The notes under the pieces are model-generated. The model saw only the letters and a program-made list of their open reading frames with translations, made no database searches and was not told the origin of the DNA. From the NCBI GenBank assembly GCA_905250115.1, contig CAJNOI010000002.1, positions 626,771 to 690,770 on the forward strand: a stretch of DNA of 64,000 bases, written 5' to 3'. This DNA comes from Adineta steineri (taxonomy: Eukaryota > Rotifera > Eurotatoria > Adinetida > Adinetidae). The translations under genes and the position numbers were made by a program. Shown here one piece after another: positions 13,523 to 27,200 of the stretch. Positions within the stretch are counted from its first letter, which is position 1. Each line of letters begins with the position of its first letter.

Positions 13523-16276
13523 GAAATCGATGGAATTCTTTTAAAATAGTATAATAATAATAATAATGAATATGTTACCAATATTTCTTTTTCATACTTA
13601 ACGATTTTTTCATCAATATTGTTTTGAGTATGTTCAATACGACAAATATTTTTTGATGAATGATAATGAGAAATAGTTGTATTGGCTTGATTTTTCTTTT
13701 GCTTTAGGTCTCATACGAATGACAAAGAGAAAGAAACATTGGGTAATTTATGAGACTGAAGGATTTCTATTGCTTCCTTTATTTCTTGTTAGTCTAATAG
13801 TAATCAAACGGTAACGATAAAAAAAAAAGAAAAAAAAATATGTTTGTTGATTGACTTCTCTATTTTTTCTCGTCTATTTTCTCTATGTTATACTAAATAA
13901 TACTAATAACCATGCGTTAAAATCCGTATCAGAAGGTAAACTAAAAACACTTGTTGAACGTGTGTAGATCTAGACGTAATTTTGCCAGGAAGTGCATTGT
14001 TGCATTAGATGCCTGTTTATAAGCTCTATAGTCGTATAAATATGAATTAGTTAAGTGCTTTTGCTAGAAAAGAGACTGAAAAACTAGTGATAGACATTAG
14101 TAATATATTTTTTACTCCCATACAAGAAATTGCATTGAGGTTGTTGTCTTGCTCTCCTTTTTTTTTCCTATTCCATTTCTGAGAAATGCACCACACTCAA
14201 TCATAAAATTACATACACATACACACTAATGAATAGAAATCGGCTGTAAAAACCATTGAAAAAGCCGAGAAAAAAACCTCCAGATAGATTAATACGACAA
14301 TTGATCATGCATGTTAGCGTGAGCGGATTCTATTTCAAATAGTAGCGTCATATTTGTCTAGATTATCAATTACTCAAGATATAACTCGATGGTTGGTTAT
14401 AATCAACTATGAATCTGTCACATCTGTTACATATTGACTAGATCAAATGATATCAACTCTAATCATATGTTATTTCATATGTTTTGTTTTTCATAGATCT
14501 TTTACTACACGTTGTTATTTAATACAACGTCAAAAACAAAATAATAATCAAGTTGAGTCAGTCGATGAAAACTTAATCTAGACAATATATTTTATTCATG
14601 CTATAGTTTTGATCGATCTAAAAGATTTTAATTCAAGAAAAAAAATAATATCAATTTGTTTGTATTTCAATTAAAATAAAACTATATAAATGAAGTCTTC
14701 AAAAAAAGGTCGACTATTAGAAAGAATTACAGTATTTAATTATATATGAGTAAAGCATATTTGGCAAATAATATTTTCATAAAAATAAATATGAGTTATT
14801 TACAATCTTTGTCCGAAATATAAGTAAACTTAGTCAAGACGGAAATTTAACTTGAATTTTTTTACAAGGCTAATCTTTTTTGATTAAATTCTTTTAACAT
14901 GAACATGTGTATGACAATTTTTACTCTTTCAAATATCATTTAATTAAATTTATTTCTAATATTAGACTCCATCAAATCAAAAGCAATGCTCTATTTTTTC
15001 TTATGCTACATTATTAATACTAATTTTCTAACGACAACTCTTCTGAATAAAAGCTTTTAAGGTTGATCTTTTTATGGTATCTAGAATAGGTCAACATATA
15101 AATAATAGCTCTAGAAAAAGATCATTATCTCAAGATATATGCATTTTAGTTTAGTGAAGCATCACGTCTCTAACGAATCATCTTAACCGCATATATATAT
15201 GATTAATGCGAAAAAGTAATGCTAAATCTATATGCGTATACAAGCACTTATGTGGAGATATTGTTTAAGATTGGAATTTAGTTACAAATAAAAATGTGTT
15301 TAAAAATAATAATCTAATCTAACAATCAAACTTTTGAAAATGAATAATATATTATTTGTAGTTTTAGTACACATTATTTATTTTGTTTTTCATTAAATGT
15401 ATTAACTAACCGAATCAATCTATCTATCTAGAAAGACTAAGTACATATTATAACACAAAGAATCAGTTCATATTTTACATTGACTTATATTGACAGAATA
15501 TAATTAACTTATTTCTTTCTGTCGTTCTTGTTATAGTTCAAGATAAATCTTGACGTATTACTTGTTACAACAGTTTCATGAAGAAAATACTATTTGCAAT
15601 CGACTAATTTGTAGTATTAGCGTATATTTATATAAACGTCATTCTTTTTTCTCACACTTAGCCATGTCAAAATACTAATGCTAATAAGAAAAGAAAAAAA
15701 ATAGGTCATACAATATGTAAGACATATATTTCATTCAAAACTCAATAAACTTAATAGATTAATCAATCAACACTTGCATGGTATAAAATTATTTAAAACT
15801 AATTTGTTTTTATCACTTACAAGATAAGGTCAGATTGTACCAGCAATGATAAATTTCCAAAAACACTAAGAAACTTTCTGTTACTTCAGTATTACATGAT
15901 AAATTTATTTGAATGTAGCCAATACCATTTTTCTTTGTTACTTTTTATTCATAGATTCCAGTAAAATTGATGTATAACAAGATTTAATATATATATATAG
16001 ATTATAAAAATACCATGTATCTTCATCCAACTAATATATGTTCCCAAGAAAAATATGCAAGTAGTATTATATATTGAATAGCTAATGGTTGTAGACGCAT
16101 TAACATATTAAAAAGTCCATTTTTTCTCTATATTTGTAGATGAATTATATAGTTTCTAGAAAGATATAAGCTCATTACTATGATTTTCAATTCATTTGGA
16201 TTACAAAAGAGATGAACTTTAATTCATTAAATAATGAAATTGCTTGTAAATGACAGAGTATCTAATAAAAAACATA
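13523..16276. other. Intergenic, no gene seen
   Basis: About 2.75 kb upstream of the P2X gene. AT-rich with homopolymer runs; no frame with coding character and no RNA gene recognised. Confidence 0.55.
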
Positions 16277-17181
16277 AACGGGTGCGACAGAATAAATGGC
16301 GGTCTCAGTATTTTCGAAATATCTCTCTTAGTTTTTGACATATACACTTGATTTTTTTTCTAAAAATAGTCCGTGAAGTTCTCTACAAAAACCCTATGAA
16401 ACTATATCCGATTAACACTTCAATGCTTCGAAATGGATTACTTTTTAATCTGTATTCTTATAAAAATAATTATTTCATTCCTTCTAGTGAAATGGATATG
16501 AGACCTAATCCTAAATCAAATTACCTGTGTTTTCTTATGTACTCTTTGTAACAGAATTTAAAAGAGGATATCCTGACAGAATTACGAGGTTTCAGCGTTC
16601 TATTTTCTTTGAAAACGAATCAATACCATCAATAGTTCTCTTTATACACGTCATGCGTTACAGAAAGAAAAGATTTTTCAACATTCTGTCTTCATCGAAA
16701 CGATAGAGAAAACATTTTTCTTCTACTTCGTAATAAATCTGAATACGTTATGATTCTATGTTAAACATAACAAAATTAAAATTGCGGTGAATCTCAATGA
16801 AAGCTTCTCAGGACGCGAATAGAGTAAAATAGAGAAAAGTATTGTTTAGGTAAATTTACAGTACGTCAACAAACCTCTTCTCTCAACTAATTGAGCTTTT
16901 ATAGACTACAAAATGATCTATTCAGTTTCTTTGTTTATGCTTAAAATGCGTCACAAAATCGTTAATATGAAAAACAGTGCTTAGAAAGTAGTCATTTCGA
17001 AGCATTGAAGTGTTAATCGAGTATAAGTTCATAGTTACCCATTCGAAGAGCTCTTTTCATAGGGTTTTTGTAGAGAATTTTACAGACTATTTTTAGGCAA
17101 AAAAAATCAAGTGTATATGCTAAAAATTGAGGAACATATTTCGAAAATACTAAGACCGCCATTTATTCTGCCGCATCCGTT
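16277..17181. mobile_element. MITE-like element with long terminal inverted repeats
   Basis: The left end begins AACGGGTGCGACAGAATAAA and the right end is its inverted copy with few changes (about 905 bp overall). The inverted arms extend roughly 16277-16445 and 16980-17181; the right arm has about 30 bp of extra sequence around 17036-17064. ATA flanks both ends (16274-16276 and 17182-17184) and may be a 3-bp target-site duplication. The interior has no transposase frame, so it is non-autonomous. Superfamily is not assignable by eye. Confidence 0.75.
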
Positions 17182-17592
17182 ATATTAAAATTTTAACTAA
17201 AAAATCTAATTATTTCTGATGTAGACAAGCTCTCATCCACTCCTTGAAGAAAGACTGAACTTGTCATATACTATTTGATAATAATTTCTTTTGTAACTTA
17301 TATTTTATTTATATAGTTATACAGTTATTCATCAATGTTAAATTTATCTATTAATATAAAGATTTGTATAAATCTCATGTGTATATTGAATGTAATTGAA
17401 CTTTTTATTTTTGTTAAGAAACCTACGACCTCTATAATAAATCAAAATGATCGGTGTCTATGTCCATTTCTGTGTCCATGGTTGTAGTATTTGAATAATT
17501 TCTTTCTTTTTTTTGAAATATAATGCAATGTTTTCTTCTAAAGTCAAATATCTTCTTGTTAATTCTAGTCGAATTTTTTGTAAGACAAAAAA
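17182..17592. other. Intergenic, upstream of the TRMT10C-like gene
   Basis: About 410 bp of AT-rich DNA. A T-run followed by GTAAG (about 17574-17584) lies just upstream of the next ATG and resembles a splice acceptor. Confidence 0.5.
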
Positions 17593-18652
17593 ATGTTTTT
17601 ATTAAATAACATCAAAAATACTATTTTAAATTTCAAAGGTCAAACAATTCATTCAAGATTAAATCATCAAACAAATCCTGTTGGATGTAAATAAATATCT
17701 TTTAAGATTAGAATGAATTTTTTTTCTCTTTATTTTAAGTTTAGTACGTTCATATTTTGATAAAGAAATTCATGAACATAAGAAAACAGGACGTTTACCT
17801 ACAACATTCAATTTAAATGATTTGAAATACTTTGAAATACTTTCACGTATTCGTAGTAAATCCGATCGTCTTTCATATCTTCGATCTTTAATACCAATAA
17901 TCAAAACTCCACCAACGATTGCTATACCAGAAGATTCAGGTGGTGTTCATAGTGGATTTCTTTGTCCATATCGAATTCTTCGTCAACATGATTTTATTAA
18001 TATGTCAACATGGAATTATTTCAAAGCTCAACGACTCAATGAAAATCTTCTATTGAATTGTTCAGGTCTATCTAGTGTTCCATTAGCACAATTAATTATT
18101 GATATGAGAGCAAATTTTAATTTATTAAATGAACCATGGTGGCCAATATTAACTGGTGTATCAGATGATGTTCATGAAGAAATAATTGATATATTAAAAA
18201 CAAAATATCAATTACATGGTGCACATTTATCTACATGGGAAACACAAGATAAAATATTAGATACAAAAGATTTAACATTAATTTGTGCTAATCGTGGTGA
18301 AACAATATATGAAATTGATTCGAATATAGATTATATTGTTCAAATAGATGGTGATAATAGGCAATGTTGTTTAGGTAATGCAACAGATAATAGTAATAAA
18401 ATCTATAAAAATATTGTTAAACTTGAATCAAAAACGAAGTAAAAGATTTAATTGTTGGAATTAATTTATGTTCAATTGTTTTTTTATTTCAGAAGTTTTA
18501 ATATATCAAAAAGAATCTTAACATCTGATCTATTTTCAATATTAGCGTCATTAAAAATGAAAGGATTATTCTATAAAAAAATAATCAAAGATATTGATGA
18601 TGAAAAATATAATATAAAATCGAAAGCTCGTAGTGGTTTAATTTCGAATTAG
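17593..18652 (+). CDS. Putative mitochondrial tRNA methyltransferase 10C / MRPP1-like protein
   Basis: Three exons: 17593-17686, 17745-18438, 18493-18652 (TAG); 315 aa. The N-terminus (MFLLNNIKNTILNF, basic and hydrophobic, few acids) resembles a mitochondrial presequence. The centre has PLAQLIIDMR, comparable to the first strand of the TRM10 fold, then LICANR and a strand with YIVQIDGDN, and a C-terminal segment with KRILTSDLFSILASL, comparable to the RxLTxNxVFxIL region of TRM10C. In animals this protein methylates position 9 of mitochondrial tRNAs and is a subunit of protein-only RNase P. The match is by fold landmarks only and the sequence is divergent, so the assignment is tentative. Its stop lies only 37 bp before the next start codon on the same strand. 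Confidence 0.5.
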
Positions 18653-18670
18653 ATTTCAATAAAAAATTTC

Positions 18671-18680
18671 TATATTTCAG
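18671..18680 (+). promoter_or_regulatory. Splice-acceptor-like site between two tightly spaced genes
   Basis: TATATTTCAG ends 9 bp before the CEP20 start codon and begins 18 bp after the previous stop. There is no room for a separate promoter with a 5' exon, so it is best read as a spliced-leader trans-splice acceptor (inference). Confidence 0.5.
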
Positions 18681-18689
18681 ATTTTAAAA

Positions 18690-19262
18690 ATGAGTACATT
18701 TGAAGATCTTCGATCAGCTGTTAAACAAACACTTGAACAAAATGGTTCATTAGCAGCAACACGTGCTAAACTTCGCGCTGATATATTTACAACATTACAA
18801 CATCCAACAGAAGTTAAACCAAAAGTTCCACATGAAAACTTACTTATCAATGAACTTATTGTTGAATATCTCAACTATAATAATTTACATTGTGCTGCGT
18901 TAGTATTTTTTTATTTTCGAAATTTTGTTATTACACTTTTGTTTTTCTATCTTTCTAGATCAGTACTTGCTGCTGGTATGTTTATAAAACAAGAACTATA
19001 AATTTTGTTAATATATATTTTGTATGAAAATATCTAGAATCTGGACAACCAACACCATCACTTGGTAGAGCTTTTGTTGCTGAACAATTGAATGTACATG
19101 ATGATGAGAAAACACGACAATTGTAAGAATATATATTTATTGAAAACCATCGATATATATATTTAAATTATTTCTTTTAGACCATTGCTCTATTCATTAC
19201 TATCACATTTTTCAGCAAATACAAGAACAGCTAATCGTACATTATCAAATCGTACAAATTAG
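18690..19262 (+). CDS. CEP20: CEP20/FOPNL (FOR20) centrosomal protein
   Basis: Four exons: 18690-18898, 18959-18975, 19038-19122, 19181-19262 (TAG); 130 aa, the expected size. FOPNL/FOR20 is a small basal-body and centriolar-satellite protein needed for ciliogenesis. The N-terminus resembles the FOP dimerisation helix region; residues from about 49 hold the LisH-type motif HENLLINELIVEYL; the following ASVLAAESGQP and LPLLYSLLSHF segments are diagnostic. Exon 2 is only 17 nt. Located 37 bp after the previous gene's stop and 256 bp before the next start, all on one strand, suggesting co-transcription. Confidence 0.92.
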
Positions 19263-19503
19263 TATAAATGTTAGTTATTTCAACAGTTTTGTATATCGTG
19301 TTTCTTTTTCTTTTTGAATGTACTTAGTAAATAGAATGAATGAATGAATGAATATTAAAGCTTATTTCTACTGCCATCTATACTCGTATTTGACTGGATT
19401 GGTTTTATATGTTGTCTTTTGAGAAACAAAATAATAATAAACAATAAAAGACATTCTTGTTTTTTTTTTGATTATTCAACTATATATAAAATCGCTGGAA
19501 AAA

Positions 19504-19518
19504 CAACAATTTTTTCAG
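19504..19518 (+). promoter_or_regulatory. Splice-acceptor-like site directly abutting the hnRNP-U start codon
   Basis: ACAATTTTTTCAG ends at 19518 and the ATG begins at 19519. A polypyrimidine tract plus AG exactly at the start codon is typical of trans-spliced mRNAs; the alternative is a cis-spliced 5' UTR exon, for which only the 240 bp after CEP20 is available nearby. Confidence 0.45.
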
Positions 19519-22500
19519 ATGTCAGACAGTGAAGAATTTGATTCATTAAAAGTAATTGAACTTCAAAATGAACTTAAAAAACGTGGTCTTGATACAAAAG
19601 GACGTAAAGTGGATTTAATTGAACGATTACGACAAGCAGTTAATAGTGAAACTGAAGGTGATACAACAAGACAGAATTCTATGTTTACTGATGATGAATC
19701 AGTTGCAGCTGTAATAAATGATGATATAATATCTTCATCAATTGTTCGTTGATCTATTTTAAGAGTTCTCATTTAATAATTTCTCTCTTTCTCTCTATAA
19801 AATATTTAGGAAATGAAAGACAATAATAATCAAGAAAATACATCTGTTGAACCGAATTTACAAACAATAGAAGATCTACCTCGTGAAGAACAAAAATTAG
19901 ATGAATCACCATCAAGTAAAAAACGTCATCTTCCTGATGACGATATAGAAAAAGTAGAAGAAAGTGAAGATAATTCATTAGAAAATCCAAATAATGATAT
20001 AGAAAAAGATGATGAAAATAATAATAGTGATGATATATTAAAACAAAAACGTAAAAAAAAGAGTCGTTGGGGTTCAGAACAAGACGAAGAAGAATCACAA
20101 GAAAAACAATCAACTTCAAAACAAACATCGGATGATGATGACGATGATGATCGTGATGATCATAATGATGATGATGATGATAATAATAATAATAGTAGTA
20201 GACATCGAGAACGAGATCATCATCGATCATCAAGACAACATGATGACGATCGACATTATAGTAGTCGACGTTCCGAAAAGTATGTAAAAAGATATAACTA
20301 AATAGATTTTGTTTTCTTTGTGAGTATGTGTGTGCGTGCGTATATATATATATGTGTGTGTGTATGAAATGAAATATTCTAAAATGAGATAAAAACAAGC
20401 CTGTCTGTCTAAAATTCAAATGGCATATTAAATGAAGATTAACAAGGAAATTTAAATTTATTCTTTATCATTTATATATCCATTTATTGCAGTATAACAA
20501 CAGCTCATCTGACAATATTATGTCGTTATTTATTTATTCCGACGATTGTCATGAAATCCTGTATTTAAATGGTAAGCGTTATGATAGCGAGCGATTATTA
20601 TATTAAATATGGTTTAAGATAGAAGAATATACACATATAAAAAATTGAATATATTTAGTCAATGTACAATGGATTGTGATATTTTTTTTTCGATATATGA
20701 TAATGAACAAAAGAAGAAGCAATGTTACAACAAATGAACAAGAAAAGGCAAAATAATGTGAAAAAAATTTGATATAAATATGGATATTTTAGATGTATAA
20801 TAATGTGTATCATTGAAAATACAAAGAAATTAATTCGGTTTAGATAACAAAAGACAGATCAATGAACAGGTTTTTCTCTAAATATGAATATGATAAAATT
20901 GATGTGTTATTTGTGTGATTTAGTTTTTTTTTTCGGGATTTATTATTTAATATTTCATTGTATTAATTTTCTCTCTTTTTTTTCTATATATAGATCAGCG
21001 GAAAGAGAGATACCACTTCCTGAAGAAGAAATAGTGCAATTCAATAATGATGATGTAGTACTTGATTTTTGTAAGTAAACATTTTTTTGTTTATATTAAA
21101 ATCATACAGTTCCGATACTTAATAGTTGAGTTATTGTTATCTACATCATGAGAAAAAAAGTTTAAACTGATATGTCAAGTATAGGCATGCGCTTTGTTAT
21201 TTTAAGTGCATCTTAGTTAGACAATATAGTAAATAGTAGTTGTTTACTATTTAAAAGATGGGTCATGTAAACCTCTATAAAAATTACCAAACTAAATCTT
21301 TGGAACTATTATTATGCTATATTCATTTCCTTATTTATCAATATTTTATTAAAATAGATACATCTGATTTGAATTTGACTATAAATACGGATTGTTTATC
21401 CGCATCGAATAAATCGAATGATGCATTATGTTTCTTATGGGCTGGTGTCCGTGCAACATATGGATTTAAACAAGGAAAAATTTGTTATGAAATTCGAGTA
21501 AATATTATATATTTCTTTCTATTTATTTCTATAAATTTATAACTATAGATAACTGAAATAATTGATTGTCCACAAATGCCTGAAAGTGAAAAAGAAAAAT
21601 TTGGTATTCGCATTGGTTGGTCAAATCTATCATCGGGTCTTCATGCTCTTCAATTAGGCGAATTTAATGATTCATTTGCTTATGCATCAGCCGGAAAAAA
21701 ACTAAGTACAACAAATACTGAATTCATAGAAGATACTTATGGTGAATCATTTGGTTTGTCAGATGTTATTGCATGTTATATTGATTTTGGAGATGATGAC
21801 AATTTAATTCGAATATCATTTACAAAGAATGGTGAAGATTATGGTCAAGCATTTGAATTTTCTAAAACAAATTCTATTGAATTTTATCCACATATATTAG
21901 TAAAAAATGTTAAATTTGAATGTAACTTTGGACAGATAGTAAGCATAGAATATTGTTCTTTTTATATATTAAATTTATTGATTTATTTGTTCAGGAAACT
22001 CCATGGTCGGAAATTAAATCTGAATATATATTTGTACAAAATATTCCATTATCAGATCGAATACGTACTTGCGAACCAATTCTAGAAAAAAATCAATGTG
22101 AAATTATTCTTTTATCGGGTTTAAATGGATCAGGCAAGACAACTTGGGCTAGGAAACATATAGAAGAAAATCCTAAAAAAGATTTTAATTTATTAAACAT
22201 TGAATATGTTCTTAGTAAAATGACAGTATGTTTAATAGAAAAGTTAAAATTATAAAAAACTTGACATTTTATTTTGTTTTTTCTTAAAGATTGATGGAAA
22301 ATTGCCAGTCATAAAAGATCGTAATGATGGTTTAATGTTACGTGTGAATATATGTTTACAAAAATTAATTGAAATTGCTGCACAACGTCGACGCAATTTC
22401 ATCATTGATCATGTAAAGAAAATAAGGAAATAAATAATATTAATCTTTTTTTTAATCTTTTATAGGTGAATATAACTCGTGAAACTCAATCAAAACGTCA

Positions 22501-24259
22501 ACGTTTATTTACTGGTTATCAACGAATAGGTGTTGCTATTATACCTGATGAAGATGAATTAAAACGACGTATTGAAAAATTAGAAAAAAATGAAAATATT
22601 ACTATACCATTACAGTGGATTAAAGAAGCAAAAGCAAAATTTAATTTCCCACAAAAAAGTACTTCATTAGAAGATGTTATTTATCCAGAATTATCTTATG
22701 ATGATGCTAAATTAGTATATGATAAAATACGTCGAGATTATGATCAATATCGTTCATCATCACGTTCTGATCGACATGATGATTATCATTCATCACGAAA
22801 TAATAACAATAATCGAAATCGTTATGATGATCGAGATCGTCGTAGTGGAGATCGAGATCGAGACCGAGATCGAAATCGTGATCGATATGCTCGATCACGT
22901 TCACGCGATCGAGATCGTCGAACATCACGTGAAGATTCACGATTTTCATCATCACATCGAAATGATAATTATCGTGGTGGATATTCTCGTGGTGGCGGCA
23001 GCAGTGGTGGTAGTAGTGGTGGTGGAAGATATTCTGATCAGCGACAAGATTCAAGGAATAACCAACGTGGTGGTTTTCATGAAGGTGGCGGTAATTATCG
23101 TGGAAGAGGAGGCAATTATAATAATCAATCGAATGATGATCGACGTGGTGGATATCAACAACGAAATGAATTTGGTGGGGGACGTGGACGTGGTGGTGGT
23201 GGTGGTGGTTTCGATAATAATCGAAATCAATATAATAATCGTGGTTCCTTTCAAGATAAACAACGTGGTGGTGGCGGTGGTGGATTTAGACAAGAATTTA
23301 ATAATCCACAGAGAGGAAGACAGTTTAATAGTTATGATAATAATCAACAACAACAAGGTGGTGGTGGTGGTGGTAGTAGAGGTTTTATGCAAAATAATAA
23401 TAATAGTTTTAATCAACAACGTGATAGACAAAACTTTGATTCTAGAGTAAGTATTTAATTGAATATCAGTATAAAAGGTTCATGCAAGATATTAAGAAAA
23501 TCGAAAAGAATAACTATTATAATATTAAAATATACTTAATGATTATCATTTATTGCATAAATTTGAGTCTGATCATTTACTATTTCAACTTATAAGTAAA
23601 CTATATACTTTGTTATAATATTTTTAAAATTTTAGCCACCAATGCAACAGCAACAACAACATTCATTTCAAAATCAACAACAACGTCCACAACCACTTCT
23701 TCATAACCCAACATCTAATCAACAGCAGCCATATTCGTCTCATATGGCACAACAAACACTCAATAATCCCAATCTCTCTCTGCAAGCACAAAATCCACTA
23801 GGCATTAATTCATTGTCTAATGCAGCAAATATTACTCAGCAAAGTTCACTTGATCCATGGCTAGCATTATGCGCAGCTGCTCTTAATCCACAGGCAGCTG
23901 CACCTCAACAACCACAACAAGACACAAACTCATTAACTCAGCAATGGGCCCAATGGTTAAAAACAGCACAAATGGTATATAGAAAACAACTTGATTTAAA
24001 TCTATTTTAAACTAATTCATGTTCTGTTTAGGCTCAAACAGCACAACAATCTCATCCTCAATTATCAGTTCAACAACCTGATTCTCAACAACAACAACAA
24101 CAGCAACAACAAGCACAAATTCCGGATGCAAGTGCCTTGTATTATCAGGCATATTATGCTCAATTAGCTGCTGCTCAACAACAAGCTGCAGCAGCAGCAG
24201 CCGCTGCAGCTGGATCTATGAATGGTGGTGTAGCTCCACCTGGTAGTAGTAATAAATAG
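19519..24259 (+). CDS. hnRNP-U-like RNA-binding protein (SAP-SPRY-kinase-like-RGG)
   Basis: Ten exons: 19519-19710, 19810-20279, 20994-21070, 21358-21497, 21549-21938, 21995-22225, 22290-22412, 22466-23446, 23636-23974, 24032-24259 (TAG); 1,056 aa. Domain order is that of HNRNPU/HNRNPUL: SAP DNA-binding motif (about 9-43), long Asp/Glu-rich segment, SPRY domain (about 247-423, with LWAGVRATYGF and the CNFGQ end), a polynucleotide-kinase-like P-loop (GLNGSGKT, 465-472) and RNFIIDHVN, then an RD/RS-rich and RGG/poly-Gly region (exon 8), ending in Gln/Ala-rich sequence. Nuclear roles in pre-mRNA binding and chromatin scaffolding are family knowledge. The donor of exon 1 is uncertain: GTAATA after 19710 or the weaker GTTCGT after 19743, both in phase. 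TTTTTTCAG directly abuts the start ATG. Confidence 0.9.
20316..20365. repeat. TG/TA dinucleotide-rich tract in an intron
   Basis: Runs of GTGTGTGCGTGCG and TATATATATATATGTGTGTGTGT within intron 2 (20280-20993, 714 nt) of the hnRNP-U-like gene. This intron is about ten times longer than most of its neighbours and holds nothing else I can recognise. Confidence 0.7.
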
Positions 24260-27200
24260 TTTCACTGAAATCATCATTCTGATGTATATATATATACATA
24301 TGTCTGTTTGTAATACAAACAACTAAGAATTTAATAAGAAAAAGTGGGTGAGTATTTTACTTTATTCATTTTCCTATTTCATTCACAAATTGAGAGCATA
24401 TATTGTTGTTGTTTCATTTTTTTTGTATCTGTGTAATTCTACTATTTGTTTAACTAGTATTTTCCTTACCTTAGCGTTTATGCCTTTATTTGAAGTAAAA
24501 GAAATATTGTTGTTCGTATTTATATACATTTATTATCTACTTATTGTCTCGAAACAAATCCACTAAAGTGATTCAATAAAAAAACAAAACCAATTCTTTC
24601 TTGTTTTTCTTGTCTATCTATATGTCTACTACTGATACAATTGATGAATGTGATGAACTTAACTTTAGTGATAGACATTTATTTGCAATTGTATCAACTT
24701 AAATTATTAAATCTATTCAATAATAGAATAGTAATTCATTAGTGAAATTTAATGATATTAATTTTTTTTTGAATATTTGTGGGTAAGAATATGAGTGTAC
24801 ATGCAAATTTATATTAATAACATCAATCTTATTCTTTTTTTTTCATTGCATCATAAATATCTTTTCTGTATTCTAATCCCTAATCATCAAATATATATAC
24901 GACGTCCATACATAGTGTGAGAAAGAACTGAATAGGATCATGCGCTCTCAATGTGATTTAAAAAGACAATAGACATTGTAAAAAAGAAAGCACATTGAAA
25001 CAAATCACAAAAGAAAAATCAACCATTATTCCAAGACAAATGTATATTACCAATACATGACAAAGGAAAATAAGAACAATTATCATTATTATAATCAACA
25101 AGACAAAAATAGGAACAAGAAATAAAATTGATTTCGTTATAAATCTATATGAATTATTATAAAAATCGAACAGATAAATTGAGCAGAAAAGATAATACAT
25201 TCAGATGAAAAGAAAAAAAAAAGATAGGGATCTATTGTATATTCATCAAACAGTAAAGGAAGTGGAAATGTTATGTTGATCTTTGAGTTCTTAATGATTC
25301 AATTTTTTCTCTTCGAAAAGTATTTCACCACATTGAATAGAAAATACATGTAACATGGTATGCGATAGTGACTCGATTATGTAGCAATTTTCTTATCGAA
25401 ATGAAAGTGTACATGAAAGAATTTGTAGCTTACCAAGTTAATAATCATTCTTTCTGAGATATAAAATAATGTAATAAATATATATAAACAAACTCACATC
25501 TTGAATCTTTTGTACATTTCCATTCTACTTCGCTACTCAACACGAGTAGACAGCAACAAAACACTTGTCCATTGTATGCGAAGGTTATGAGAGACAAGTA
25601 TTCACAGGTGTTGAAATTGAATTAGATAGATGACTACTGCCCATTTCAAAAAGAGGTAGATGATTATTTTCTTACAATCGAGATCTACAATTTTCACTAT
25701 TGGAAATACCTTTCATTTTGGGTGTACTATTCATATATTCTAAAACTATTCTAGACTTATTAACGATAAAACTCGTAGTAAATGATCAAATGCTATTTTA
25801 TTCAACTCTTGTCTTCAGAGAAAAGGAATTCAATCAATCTAGACTACAAAATGTCTCATGCCTATATTAGAATTCTCGTCACACACAAATATATCGATGA
25901 TCTATTCGATGACATGATAATAATCCATTAGCGAAATCTAATAAAGTTAAATCAGTTTTCATTTTGAATATTTCTTTCAAAAATATTTATATTCGTGCGT
26001 TAAATATTATATTTGAATGGAAAATAGTCGGAAGTAAATGTCTGGAGAATACCAATGAAACTACGTGAGAATTTGATTGAAGTATTCATTTTGTTTACAG
26101 AAGCAATTTTTCACGTCTGATGAGTATAGTGAATTTTATTTTTAAAACTATATCATAATCTTGTCTTTCATCATTATGATTTTTGACTTCTAATAATCAT
26201 CATTCGATGAACTATATTATGATTGATGCTGTAGAAAGGAGGAAAATATGAACGGAAGTTTGCTAACTTATTATGAACTTACTGTTGTCTCGAGAGCTTT
26301 CTTTAGATCAGTGATTATTCTATATTTTCAAGTAGTTCTACGCTTTAGACCGGAAATGATGAGACTTTCTCGATACTCTTCTCCTACTTTTAGTTCATTC
26401 ACTGCACTATTCTATTCGTGTCTTCATCAATAATCATCAGATCTATCAAATATCTTCCAAGAATTTCTTTTTATTCCATTTCGTTCTAATCAAGTACTAG
26501 ACTATAAACTTCTTCCATGGCGAACCGCCTCCTCTATAATAACACATTTCATTGTTAAATCATACATTCCATATAGAATTTGTAAACCTTATAATGAACA
26601 AATTAATAATAGTTATACAAATATTGTTACACTTTATAATGAAGTTAATAGGGTTAATAAAAATAAAATTAAAAAAAACAAAAGTAACTCTACATGAAAA
26701 TAATAATAATACTTCGATACAAATATCTCATAACATAAATATACAGTAAATACTTTTCTTTTTATTAAATATGTGTTAAATTGTTCTAATCAGAAATGAT
26801 CATCAAAATGATTATGTACTAGACAGTTAGCAACTAGAATTGCCAAAAGCAGCACCATTTATATAGTAAAACATTAAAAAAAGATCATTAGAAAAAAAAG
26901 TCTCTGAAGCTTTTTACTGATTTGTTTTCATTTCCATTGTACGATCGTTAAATTGGTGCTCATTAGCGTGTGTTATTTTGTTATGTACCATTAGTAACAA
27001 AGAACAGAACTGGTCTTAGTCAATGAATAAATAAAGCAATACAACAATTCAAAAACAGTTCTATAAATTAGGAAAAAAAACAAAAGAAATTTTAATAATA
27101 CAGTTCTTTCTAGAACGTTTAATACGAACATTTTTCAAAGTCAAGACTATGAGTACCTATCACGTCGAACAGTTGAATCAATATGCCGTATATTGAGGCG

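Noticed and set aside
16348-16551. Short frame inside the inverted-repeat element
   Set aside because: Lies mostly in the terminal arm; no transposase motif and broken in the mirror arm.
19769-20419. Long minus-strand His/Tyr-rich frame
   Set aside because: Mirror of the Asp/Glu-rich GAT/GAA repeats in hnRNP-U exon 2.
22707-23450. Several alternative long frames over the RGG region
   Set aside because: Low-complexity GGT/CGA repeats keep all frames open; only the SPRY/P-loop-continuous frame has correct splice phases.
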